From contig NZ_BMVR01000003.1 of NCBI RefSeq assembly GCF_014650815.1, forward strand, positions 682,001 through 746,000: 64,000 bases of DNA. Direction: 5' to 3'. Every line of letters starts with the position of its first letter. The first letter of the stretch is position 1. Of the stretch, positions 34,080 through 41,703 are shown piece after piece. The DNA comes from Streptomyces flavofungini. Its GTDB lineage: Bacteria > Actinomycetota > Actinomycetes > Streptomycetales > Streptomycetaceae. The notes beneath the pieces are model-generated. The model did not search any database, was not told the origin of the DNA, and saw only the letters and a program-made list of their open reading frames with translations. Made by a program: the position numbers and the translations under genes.

Positions 34080-34114
34080 GGGGCGGTCGGCCACGGCGGG
34101 TGGCCGACCGCCCC
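34080..34114 (-). terminator. 15-bp hairpin terminator after the M6 protease
   Basis: GGGGCGGTCGGCCAC (34080-34094) pairs exactly with GTGGCCGACCGCCCC (34100-34114), 6 nt past the stop. Confidence 0.85.
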
Positions 34115-34119
34115 TGCCC

Positions 34120-36186
34120 CTACTTCCTGAGCTTGCAGACGGCGGTCGCGGTCTTGCCCGGGTCGCTCTCCGACCGGGCGGTGAGCGTGACGCGGTTGTG
34201 CCGCTCGGCGCCCGGCCGCGCCTTGACGGCGACGTCGACCTCGACGGAGCCGCCCGCCTTGGCGGTGGTGAGGCGGTTGGGCAGCCAGGCGGACCAGCCG
34301 CGGGCGGAGGACTTGGCGGTGAGCCGGTAGACGTCGGAGGACAGGTACTGGGCGATGTCCTTGGGGTTCTCGGGGTGTCCGGACCGCGGGGGCTCGGCGC
34401 GCCCGGTGTTGTCCAGGTCGAAGGTGCACAGGGCCCGGCGGCCGGGGTCGCCCTTGGCATGGCCGCGGCTCAGGTCGGCGCCGCGGCGCTGCGGGCCCGC
34501 GCCGTCCAGGGACTTCACGGCGACGGTGTACGAGAGCACTCCGGTGCGGGTGCGGCGCACGTCCAGGACGTAGAAGTGCAGACGGTTGGCCTGGTCGACG
34601 TACTCGTACTCGCTGCCGGAGTCGGCCCCGGCGTGCAGGAGCGCGTCGCTGAGCTGACGGTAGTCACCCATCGTGATCTTCTGGGGGGTGCCGTCGGGGC
34701 GCTTGAAGTCGACCATGTCGATGTCTTCGGGGTGGGAGTCGACGACCCAGGCGAACGGGGCGCGGTCCTGGCTCTTGGTCTTGCTCAGCAGGACGCCGTT
34801 GTCGGGTGTGAAGGAGTCCATGCCCATGCGGTCGACGACTTCGACGGTGTAGTTGTTGTAGCCGCCGCCGTCGCACAGGGGGTCCTTGGCGGGATCGCAG
34901 GTGGGTGAGAGGTCCCGGCTCATCGCGATGTTGACGCCGCTGAGGCCCTTGTCGCCGGGCGGCGCGGAGCGCGCGGTGACGCGGGTGACGACCGTGCCGG
35001 AGTCCTTGAGCGCGTCCCGGTCGAGCCGGAGCACGTTCTTCTCGTCGACGATGCCGAGCTTCAGCTTGTCGCGCAGGACGTGCTGGGAGCCCATGGACGC
35101 GCCGTTGGCGGCCGGGATCTGCCAGCGGGTGTGCGGGCCGCCGGGGCCGTTGAACGAGCCGCGCGACAGCATGCTCCAGATGCCGGTGTAGGCGCGTCGC
35201 GTCGGCGTGCCGTAGGGGTTGTTGTAGTTGTCGGCGATACCGAGGATGTGGCTCAGCTCGTGCGCGTACACGGCCATGCCGGAGCTCTCGGCCTGGGTGG
35301 AGGAGCCGTTGGCGGCGTTCGGCCAGATGCGGGCCGCGGCCGCCCAGGAAGTCCACGGCACGTAGCGGGTGTTGGCGGAGTTGCCGCCGGTGCTGATGGG
35401 TGCGGGCGGCCCCCACTTCGCCGGTACGTCCTGCGGGGACGAGAACTTCATCTGCCCGAACTCCTGCCAGACGGACGACTCGTCCTGCCCGGCGGTGAGG
35501 TAGAAGACGAAGTCGTACTTCGCGGTCTCGGCCTCGCCCGCGTCCTTGACCCACGCCGCCTTGCCGTCGGCGCGGATGTCCTTGCCGCAGGTGCTGCCGG
35601 TCGGGCAGGCGCCCGGGTTCATCTGCGGCTCGATGCCGTACTGGAAGGACTTGTGCGGCATGCGGTACACGCCGAAGGAGGTCAGGTCGACGCCGATGCG
35701 GCCGCCGGAGTCCTCCATCCAGTACTCGTTGATGGTGTGGCCGTGGTTGAGCTTGCCCGGCTTGTTGAGGAAGTCGCGGTAGAACGCCGGTACTTGGCTG
35801 CGCGGCACGTTCGACGCGCTGGGCTGCGGGTTGCCGAAGAGGCTTGATCCCGCTGGTTTGCTGACCGTGAACTCCTCATCGGGGTAGTCGAGCAGCACCA
35901 GGGCGCCCTTGAAGGTCCGCTTCGTCGGCTCCAGTTCGGGGTTGGCCCAGTCGGTGCCGGGGATGGACCGGTAGTCGGCCCACGTCATGTCGTCGGGGTT
36001 CTGCCAGCGCTGCGGGTCGATCGGCTGGACGAGGGGACGGCTGCCGGACGGCTCGGGGTTCGCCTGGGCCGGGACGGCGGCGAGCGGGGACAGGACGAGG
36101 GCCGCGAGCGCGGCGAGGAGGCCTGCGCGGCGGGCCCGGGGGTGCGTCGTTCTCGCGCGTCGTATGCGTGTGCGGCGGAGGAACAA
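34120..36186 (-). CDS. Secreted M6-family metalloprotease
   Basis: The 688-residue protein starts at TTG 36186 behind AGAGGTGAG. An Arg-rich n-region and hydrophobic core (AGLLAALAALVLSPLAAVPA) form a signal peptide. The M6 (immune-inhibitor-A type) domain follows, with zinc motif HELSH at 309-313 (VYAHELSHILGIADNYNNP) and SMLSRGSFNGPGG as the Met-turn-like region. The C-terminal third (from about 560) is a beta-domain with VEVDVAVKARPGAE. It probably degrades extracellular proteins using zinc. Single-gene transcript with its own terminator. Confidence 0.88.
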   Translation of the reverse strand: MFLRRTRIRRARTTHPRARRAGLLAALAALVLSPLAAVPAQANPEPSGSRPLVQPIDPQRWQNPDDMTWADYRSIPGTDWANPELEPTKRTFKGALVLLDYPDEEFTVSKPAGSSLFGNPQPSASNVPRSQVPAFYRDFLNKPGKLNHGHTINEYWMEDSGGRIGVDLTSFGVYRMPHKSFQYGIEPQMNPGACPTGSTCGKDIRADGKAAWVKDAGEAETAKYDFVFYLTAGQDESSVWQEFGQMKFSSPQDVPAKWGPPAPISTGGNSANTRYVPWTSWAAAARIWPNAANGSSTQAESSGMAVYAHELSHILGIADNYNNPYGTPTRRAYTGIWSMLSRGSFNGPGGPHTRWQIPAANGASMGSQHVLRDKLKLGIVDEKNVLRLDRDALKDSGTVVTRVTARSAPPGDKGLSGVNIAMSRDLSPTCDPAKDPLCDGGGYNNYTVEVVDRMGMDSFTPDNGVLLSKTKSQDRAPFAWVVDSHPEDIDMVDFKRPDGTPQKITMGDYRQLSDALLHAGADSGSEYEYVDQANRLHFYVLDVRRTRTGVLSYTVAVKSLDGAGPQRRGADLSRGHAKGDPGRRALCTFDLDNTGRAEPPRSGHPENPKDIAQYLSSDVYRLTAKSSARGWSAWLPNRLTTAKAGGSVEVDVAVKARPGAERHNRVTLTARSESDPGKTATAVCKLRK

Positions 36187-36360
36187 GGCTCACCTCTTGT
36201 CGGAGGGGTGTGGACAAGAACATGACAAGCCGGTCAGCGGTACTTTCCGCCTGGGCCCGATGAGGAGTCAACAGGCTTTTGGGACGGGTTTGCCCGGTGG
36301 TGCGGGAGCGGGGCCGGGTGCGGGGCGCCTACCGGTGGGTTCCCTTACGGGCGGGGCGCG

Positions 36361-37251
36361 TTACGAGGGGTCGGCGTCCGGCGTCGGGATGTCGAGGACG
36401 GCCAGGAACGCGGCCGCCGCCGGTGTGCCGCTGTGGCGGCTCCAGATGACGTACTCGACGCGGGCCGGTGCGTCGGCGACCTCGACGGTGGTGACGCCGG
36501 TGAGCCGGGGCGCGTAGGCGGAGGGGAGCATGGCGATGCCGAGCCCCGGGGCGACGAGGCGGGTGATGAAGTCGGCGGCGGTCACTTCGAAGGCGACGTC
36601 GCGGGTCAGCCCGGCGGCCTCGAAGGCCTGGTCGGACTGGAGCCGCCCGGCCGTGCCCGCGGGCAGGTCCACGAAGACCTCGGTGGCGAGCCTGCGCAGG
36701 CTGACCGACGTCTCACCGGCGAGCGGGTGGTCCGGCGCGACCACGGCGACGAGCCGGTCACGGGCGAGTTCGTGGGCGGCGACGCCGTGGGGCCGCGCCG
36801 TGGTCGGCAGGCCCAGGAAGGCCACGTCGAGGGCGCCCTCCCGGACCTGCTCGATGAGCTCGTCGCTCGCCCCCACCCGCAGGCTGATCCGCACCTGCGG
36901 GTACTGGTGGCGGAAGTCGCGCAGCGCGCCCGGGACGTCGACCGCGGCGACGGTGGGGATCAGGCCCACGGCGAGCCGTCCGCGTACCTCTCCCACCGCC
37001 GCGGCGACCTCGGCCGCCGCCCGCTCGGCCGCGGCCAGGCACTGCCGGGCCGCCGGCAGGAACGCCTCACCGGCCGGAGTCAGGCGCACCCGGCGGCTGG
37101 TGCGCTCGAAGAGGCGCGCGCCGAGTTCCTTCTCCAGGCGCGCGATCTGGTGACTGAGGGCGGACTGGACGACCAGGCACCGCTCGGCGGCCCGGGTGAA
37201 GTTGTTCGTCTCGGCGACGGCGACGACGTACCGCATCTGCTGGAGCTCCAT
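36361..37251 (-). CDS. LysR-family transcriptional regulator
   Basis: The 296-residue protein begins MELQQMRYVVAVAETNNFTR, AAERCLVVQSALSHQIARLE, KELGARLFER: the LysR helix-turn-helix. The C-terminal effector domain shows LAVGLIPTVAAVDVPGALRD and LVAPGLGIAMLPSAYAPRL. ATG 37251 is used. It is divergent from an EamA exporter / NAD(P)-binding operon, the common LysR arrangement, and probably activates it. Confidence 0.93.
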   Translation of the reverse strand: MELQQMRYVVAVAETNNFTRAAERCLVVQSALSHQIARLEKELGARLFERTSRRVRLTPAGEAFLPAARQCLAAAERAAAEVAAAVGEVRGRLAVGLIPTVAAVDVPGALRDFRHQYPQVRISLRVGASDELIEQVREGALDVAFLGLPTTARPHGVAAHELARDRLVAVVAPDHPLAGETSVSLRRLATEVFVDLPAGTAGRLQSDQAFEAAGLTRDVAFEVTAADFITRLVAPGLGIAMLPSAYAPRLTGVTTVEVADAPARVEYVIWSRHSGTPAAAAFLAVLDIPTPDADPS

Positions 37252-37266
37252 AGCGATCCATCTTGT

Positions 37267-37278
37267 ATCGAGATCGAT
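37267..37278. promoter_or_regulatory. ATCGA-GA-TCGAT palindrome, candidate LysR site
   Basis: A perfect 5-2-5 inverted repeat lies between the divergent LysR and EamA starts, 15 bp before LysR. Confidence 0.4.
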
Positions 37279-37331
37279 GGACTGACAAACATGTGTTGGA
37301 CTCATTGATCGCGACGGGCCAGGCTTCGGGT

Positions 37332-38300
37332 ATGACAAGTCCAGCAGCACCGACGGGTTCCGGTGGCACCGGCGTGGGTGCTCTTCAAGGGAACCTGCCC
37401 CGTACCGCGTTGACGGCGCTCGCTCCCGCCGTGTGGGGCACGACCTACGTGGTGACGACGGAGCTGTTGCCGCCGGGGCACCCGCTGTTCGCGGGGATGC
37501 TGCGCGCGCTGCCCGCCGGTCTCATCGCGCTCGCGGTGACCCGGACGCTGCCGCGCGGGACATGGTGGGGGAAGGCCGCGGTGCTCGGCGTCCTGAACAT
37601 CGGGCTGCTGTTCCCGCTGCTGTTCATCGCCGCCGAACGGCTGCCGGGAGGTGTCGCCGCCACGCTGGCCGCGGCGTCGCCCCTCATGGTCGCCGTCCTC
37701 GCCGTGACGGTCCTCCACGAGCGCCCCTCCGCCCGGCGCTTCGTCTGGGGTGCGGTCGGTGCCGTGGGGGTCGGCCTGGTCGTCATCCGGCCGAACGCCG
37801 CGTTCGACGTCGTGGGCGTGCTGGCGGGCCTCGGCGGAGCGGCCACCTTGGCGCTCGGCGTGACCCTCACCAAGCGCTGGGGGCGGCCCGCCTACGTCAG
37901 CCCCACCGGGTTCGCGGGCTGGCAACTCGCGGCGGGCGGACTGTTCCTGGTGCCCCTCACCGTCCTCGCCGAGGGCGCGCCGCCCGCCGTCGACCTGTCC
38001 GCCGTCCTCGGCTACCTCTGGCTCGGCCTGGTCGGCGGCCTGATCACCTTCGTCCTGTGGTTCCGCGGCATCACCACGTTGCCCGTCACCTCGGTCGCGG
38101 TGCTCGGCCTGTTCTCGCCACTGGTGGCCGCCGTCCTCGGTGCCGCCGTGCTCGGCCAGACCCTCGGCCCGGTTCAACTCGTGGGGTTCGGGCTCTCCCT
38201 CGCCGCGATAGTCGCGGGACAGCTCCCTCCGTCCACCCGCTCACACGATTCCGCAGCCCCCTCTCTTCCCACCCCCGCATCGAAAGGGACACCACGATGA
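37332..38300 (+). CDS. EamA/DMT-family transporter
   Basis: The 322-residue protein has ten hydrophobic segments in two EamA repeats. They start LTALAPAVWGTTYVVTTELL and end with GLVGGLITFVLWFRGITTLP and VQLVGFGLSLAAIVAGQLP. The EamA hallmark of a proline-rich first repeat (PAVWGTTYV) is present. Such porters export amino acids, metabolites or drugs. ATG 37332 has no strong ribosome-binding site and may be leaderless. It overlaps the next gene by ATGA. Confidence 0.9.
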   Translation: MTSPAAPTGSGGTGVGALQGNLPRTALTALAPAVWGTTYVVTTELLPPGHPLFAGMLRALPAGLIALAVTRTLPRGTWWGKAAVLGVLNIGLLFPLLFIAAERLPGGVAATLAAASPLMVAVLAVTVLHERPSARRFVWGAVGAVGVGLVVIRPNAAFDVVGVLAGLGGAATLALGVTLTKRWGRPAYVSPTGFAGWQLAAGGLFLVPLTVLAEGAPPAVDLSAVLGYLWLGLVGGLITFVLWFRGITTLPVTSVAVLGLFSPLVAAVLGAAVLGQTLGPVQLVGFGLSLAAIVAGQLPPSTRSHDSAAPSLPTPASKGTPR

Positions 38301-38938
38301 AGATCGCCGTAGTCGGAGCCGCAGGCATGGTCGGCTCCCGCGTCATCGACGAAGCCGCGAGCCGGGGCCATGACCTCGTCGCCGTCTTCCGCAGAACGAG
38401 ATCGGCCGACCTGCCACCCGGCGTGATCGCCGTCGAGGGCGACGCCGACGACCCCGACCGCATGGCCGCCCTGTTCGGCGGCGCCGACGCGATCGTGGCC
38501 GCGACCCGTCCCGCCCCCGGGTACGAGGACGGGGTGGTGACGACCACGACGGCACTGCTGGACGCGGCCGCGGCGGCCGGGATACGCATCCTCGTCGTCG
38601 GCGGCGCCGGGCCCCTGCGGAATCCGGGCGACCCCGACCGACTCGTCGTCGACAGCCCCGAGTACGTGCCGGAGCAGTGGCGCAGCATCGCCGCAGCCAG
38701 CTCCACGCAACTGGACGTCTGCCGTGCACACGACGCCGACTGGGTCTACCTCAGCCCGCCCGCCGTCCTCGAACCCGGGCACCGCAGCGGTACGTACCGG
38801 CGCGGGACGACCACTCTCCTCGCCGACGCGGACGGTACGTCCCGGATCTCCGCCGAGGATCTCGCCGTGGCGGTCGTCGACGAACTGGAGAACCCGCGGC
38901 AGGAGAAGCACTTCACCGTCGGCCAACAGGACGCTTGA
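38297..38938 (+). CDS. NAD(P)-binding (YwnB/NmrA-like) short-chain dehydrogenase
   Basis: The 213-residue protein opens MKIAVVGAAGMVGSRVIDEA with the GxxGxxG dinucleotide motif, then VIAVEGDADDPDRMAALFGG and ILVVGGAGPLRNPG. Its length and DWVYLSPPAVLEPGHRSGTY near the end match the atypical SDR group (YwnB/HSCARG-like) that binds NADPH and often lacks the usual YxxxK pair. It is probably a reductase or redox sensor. Its ATG overlaps the EamA stop, so it is co-translated and presumably LysR-controlled. Confidence 0.88.
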   Translation: MKIAVVGAAGMVGSRVIDEAASRGHDLVAVFRRTRSADLPPGVIAVEGDADDPDRMAALFGGADAIVAATRPAPGYEDGVVTTTTALLDAAAAAGIRILVVGGAGPLRNPGDPDRLVVDSPEYVPEQWRSIAAASSTQLDVCRAHDADWVYLSPPAVLEPGHRSGTYRRGTTTLLADADGTSRISAEDLAVAVVDELENPRQEKHFTVGQQDA

Positions 38939-39401
38939 CGCTCGGCTGCCGCGCGGGGGGAAGCGGTGTCCCGCAGGGGTCCGTTCCCGCACGGATCCGT
39001 TTCACGCTGGTTCCGTACACGTCGCGGCCGTAACGCCCGTCCGGGGCGAGCTGCTTCACGTACGCGGCAGCCTCGTCCTCCGGTGGCGCTGGCGGTGCGC
39101 CGGAGGACCGCGATCAGCTCGGCGCGGCCAGCAGGTCGGCGTGGGTCGCGCCCCTGGTGCGCAGGCGTCCGCCGTTGGCCGGGTGCTCCTTGTCGCCGGA
39201 GGCCTCGGCGGCGGCCGTCCGCCGGACGTCGGGGCCGCTTCGCACGCGAGCCCGCGCACCACGGCGAGCTGCGGGCTTCCGGGCTCAGCCCGGTCGGTCG
39301 GCTTCCGTCTCGCTCCGTACGAGCACGCCCTGTGCCGCACGGGCGCTCACTCCAGGCAACCCTGAGGCCAAAGATCCGGTGGTCTGCGGCAAGATGGGCC
39401 C
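38939..39401. other. Gene-poor stretch with a possible decayed minus-strand frame
   Basis: No intact gene found. On the minus strand a short open piece ending at 39114 reads ANGGRLRTRGATHADLLAAP, which looks like the tail of a larger protein (ABC-ATPase tails are somewhat similar), and a further piece reads AAYVKQLAPDGRYGRDVYGT. Neither has a start site or partner domain, so I regard them as remnants at most. Confidence 0.3.
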
Positions 39402-39938
39402 GTGCCGACCGAGACTGAGAAAATCGAGCTGAGCGAAGACGAACTGCGCGAGATCACGGGCTACGCGGCCGACTGCGCCCGCCGCGTCCTGGCGATCTTC
39501 GAAAGGGAACTCCCCGACGACACGCGCCCCCGTGACGCCATCGCCGGGGCCGAAGCCTTCGCCGCGGGCGAGCGCCGCACGACCGCGCTGCGGCAGAGCG
39601 CGTGGGCCGCGCACAAGGCGGTGAAGGAGGCCCCGTCGCCCGCCGCGGCCGACGCCGCCTTCGCCGCGAGCCATGCGGCCGCCGCCGCGTTCCTCCATCC
39701 CAAGGCCAGCGCCCACCAGGTGAAGCACGTCCTCGGCTCGGCGGCGCACGCGGCGCGGGCTGAGGAACTGCTGGCCGACGGCGACGAGCGGGGCGCCGCC
39801 GAGGGGACCCTCGCATGGGCGCGTCAGCACGCCCCGGCCGCGGTCTCCGCCGTCCTCGGCCGACTGCCCGCCGCACCTGCCGGAGGCGGACGCGTGGGCG
39901 AGTTCATCCGCGACCTCGACGCCGCACTCCGCGTCTGA
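39402..39938 (+). CDS. Imm-5-like putative immunity protein
   Basis: The 178-residue protein starts at GTG 39402. It resembles the putative immunity (Imm-5-type) family. LREITGYAADCARRVLAIFE, RPRDAIAGAEAFAAGERRTT, ALRQSAWAAHKA and a string of Ala-rich helices up to ASAHQVKHVLGSAAHAARAE match its helical repeats. Such proteins are proposed to neutralise polymorphic toxins, but the assignment rests on comparative genomics. No toxin or secretion gene is visible within several kb. Confidence 0.65.
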   Translation: MPTETEKIELSEDELREITGYAADCARRVLAIFERELPDDTRPRDAIAGAEAFAAGERRTTALRQSAWAAHKAVKEAPSPAAADAAFAASHAAAAAFLHPKASAHQVKHVLGSAAHAARAEELLADGDERGAAEGTLAWARQHAPAAVSAVLGRLPAAPAGGGRVGEFIRDLDAALRV

Positions 39939-40083
39939 ACGTCACGGGGCTCCGTGCCTGAACGCCACGCGGCACCGTGTCTGAACTCCACGGAACTCCG
40001 CGCTCGTCACCCACGGAACTCCGCGCCCGACACCCACGGAAATTGCCGCGCGGCACCGGTATCCCAGGCGCTACGGTCCTGGG
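39939..40083. repeat. Short direct repeats before the methyltransferase gene
   Basis: CACGGAACTCCGCGC occurs twice (near 39988 and 40013) and CACCCACGGAA-type units three times. No gene is evident. Confidence 0.6.
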
Positions 40084-40824
40084 ATGCCTGGTGCGGACGG
40101 ATACTTCGGGGAAGACATCGCGGCCACCTACGACGAGACCTCGGCGGACATGTTCCGGCCCGAGGCCGTGGATCCGCCCGTCGAGCTGCTCGCCGAACTC
40201 GCGGGTGACGGGCGGGCGTTGGAGTTCGGCATCGGCACCGGCCGGATCGCGCTGCCCCTGGCGGCCCGGGGCGTCCCGGTGCACGGCATCGAGTTGTCCC
40301 GCGCGATGGCGGCCCGGCTGCGGGACAAGCCCGGTGGCGACGCCGTCGACGTCACCATCGGCGACTTCGCCACGACCCGCGTACCGGGCACCTTCGCGGT
40401 CGCCTACCTCGTCTACAACACCATCAACAACCTCACCACGCAGGACGCCCAGGTCGCCTGCTTCCGCAACGCCGCCGACCACCTGCGCCCCGGCGGCACC
40501 TTCGTCGTCGAGGTCGGCGTACCGGACCTGCGCCGCCTTCCGCCCGGCCAGACCGCCGTGCCGTTCCGCATCGGCCCCACGGAGTGGGCGTTCGACACGT
40601 ACGACGTCGCCACCCAGGCGATGAGCTCCCACTACGTGACGATCACCGACGGCCGCGCCGAGCACTGGTCCCTGCCGTTCCGGTACGTCTGGCCCGCCGA
40701 GCTGGACCTGATGGCGCGGCTCGCCGGGATGCGGCTGCGGGACCGGTGGGAGGAGTGGTCGCGTACGCCGTTCACCGGCGAGAGCACGCAGCACGTGTCG
40801 GTGTGGGAGAAGCCCGCCGAATAA
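40084..40824 (+). CDS. Class I SAM-dependent methyltransferase
   Basis: The 246-residue protein has SAM motif ALEFGIGTGRIALPLAARGV, then VHGIELSRAMAARLRDKPGG and the acidic VTIGDFATTRVPGTFAVAYL loop. DHLRPGGTFVVEVGVPDLRR is motif III. The start ATG 40084 follows GGTCCTGGG weakly. The family (Methyltransf_25) includes small-molecule methyltransferases. No biosynthetic partner lies beside it. Confidence 0.87.
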   Translation: MPGADGYFGEDIAATYDETSADMFRPEAVDPPVELLAELAGDGRALEFGIGTGRIALPLAARGVPVHGIELSRAMAARLRDKPGGDAVDVTIGDFATTRVPGTFAVAYLVYNTINNLTTQDAQVACFRNAADHLRPGGTFVVEVGVPDLRRLPPGQTAVPFRIGPTEWAFDTYDVATQAMSSHYVTITDGRAEHWSLPFRYVWPAELDLMARLAGMRLRDRWEEWSRTPFTGESTQHVSVWEKPAE

Positions 40825-40860
40825 GCCGCTGAATGAGCCGCTGAATGTGCCGCTGACCGA
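40820..40860. repeat. 12-bp degenerate tandem repeat (GCCGCTGAAT core)
   Basis: Three successive units with GCCGCTGA start about 40829, 40841 and 40853, straddling the end of the methyltransferase gene. Confidence 0.6.
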
Positions 40861-40908
40861 CCCGGTGTCAGCAATGTCCCGGGCGGCGGTGCTTCGGCGG
40901 TCGGCGCC

Positions 40909-41346
40909 TCACGGAGAGGCCAGCAGCGCCCCGGCCGCCCGCCCGAAGACCCGGGCAGCCACCCGCGCCACCACCGGATCGAGAACCCGGGGCACCAGGC
41001 GGACCCGCAGCTCCTCCCGCCAGACCACCCGTGCCCCTTGCCCCGCCGCCCGCACCTCGATCTCGGCCCACCCCCGCACCACCGCACCGCGCTTGACCAG
41101 ACGGCACAGCCCGCCCTCCGTCGCGCTCGGCGGCTGCCAGACGGTGACCTCCATCGGATCGTCGAACGCCAGCGGGCCCACTCCGGAGCGCGCCGTGAAG
41201 ACGGTGCCCGTGCCGCGCGGCAGGCCGCCGGAGACGGTGACCCGGGTCAGGGGCACCACCTGGCCGTGCCGCTCCCAGTCGGTCAGGCGCCCCCAGGCCT
41301 CGGCCGGGCCGAGCGGGGTGGTGCGTTCGACGCGGAAGTAGGCCAT
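40909..41346 (-). CDS. SRPBCC/START-like ligand-binding protein
   Basis: The 145-residue protein (MAYFRVERTTPLGPAEAWGR start) matches the polyketide-cyclase/SRPBCC fold: LTDWERHGQVVPLTRVTVSG, VGPLAFDDPMEVTVWQPP and the C-terminal helix LDPVVARVAARVFGRAAGAL. These bind hydrophobic ligands and sometimes catalyse cyclisation. There is no signal peptide. It is preceded by a long hairpin-rich spacer. Confidence 0.82.
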   Translation of the reverse strand: MAYFRVERTTPLGPAEAWGRLTDWERHGQVVPLTRVTVSGGLPRGTGTVFTARSGVGPLAFDDPMEVTVWQPPSATEGGLCRLVKRGAVVRGWAEIEVRAAGQGARVVWREELRVRLVPRVLDPVVARVAARVFGRAAGALLASP

Positions 41347-41661
41347 GGCGGGATCGTAGGCCGGTGACCGGCGATGCCCCGCCTCCGTGCGTCGTGGGCG
41401 CGGCGGGCGCCCACGACGCACGGGCGGAGGTGCGGCTGCCCCGCCGACGCCGGCAGCCGGACCTCTCCCGCACCGCCTGAGGGGGGAGGCGGTACCGGGC
41501 GCCCGTGCCTGGCAGCGTGGGACACCTCCGCGCTGCCGGCGCCCACCATGCTCCCGGCCCCCGGGCGGCGGCCTCATCTTCCCGGGCGGCCGGGCGTCCC
41601 GGCATCCGTAATCCGCGAGAATCCGTATACGTAGCGGGGAGCTGATCGTGCCCGGATGCGC
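41347..41661. other. Hairpin-rich intergenic stretch
   Basis: No gene recognised. A 17-bp perfect inverted repeat lies at 41385-41423, and a second smaller hairpin (CCGCCT/AGGCGG) around 41476-41495. Confidence 0.5.
41385..41423. repeat. 17-bp perfect inverted repeat, 5-nt loop
   Basis: CCGTGCGTCGTGGGCGC (41385-41401) and its exact complement (41407-41423) flank GGCGG. It lies 38 bp upstream of the SRPBCC start, so it could be an attenuator-like leader hairpin or a protein-binding site. Confidence 0.75.
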
Positions 41662-41695
41662 GGGGCGGGGGCATACGTACGTACGCCCCCGCCCC
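41662..41695 (-). terminator. Hairpin terminator after the LuxR regulator
   Basis: GGGGCGGGGGC (41662-41672) pairs with GCCCCCGCCCC (41685-41695); the intervening ATACGTACGTAC extends the stem after one mismatch. It lies 9 nt past the stop. Confidence 0.8.
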
Positions 41696-41703
41696 CGGAC
41701 CGC

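Noticed and set aside
39056..39340. A minus-strand protein-coding gene in the 38939-39401 gap
   Set aside because: Frames there are Arg/Pro-rich, lack ribosome-binding sites and match no family; the tail-like pieces found are too short.
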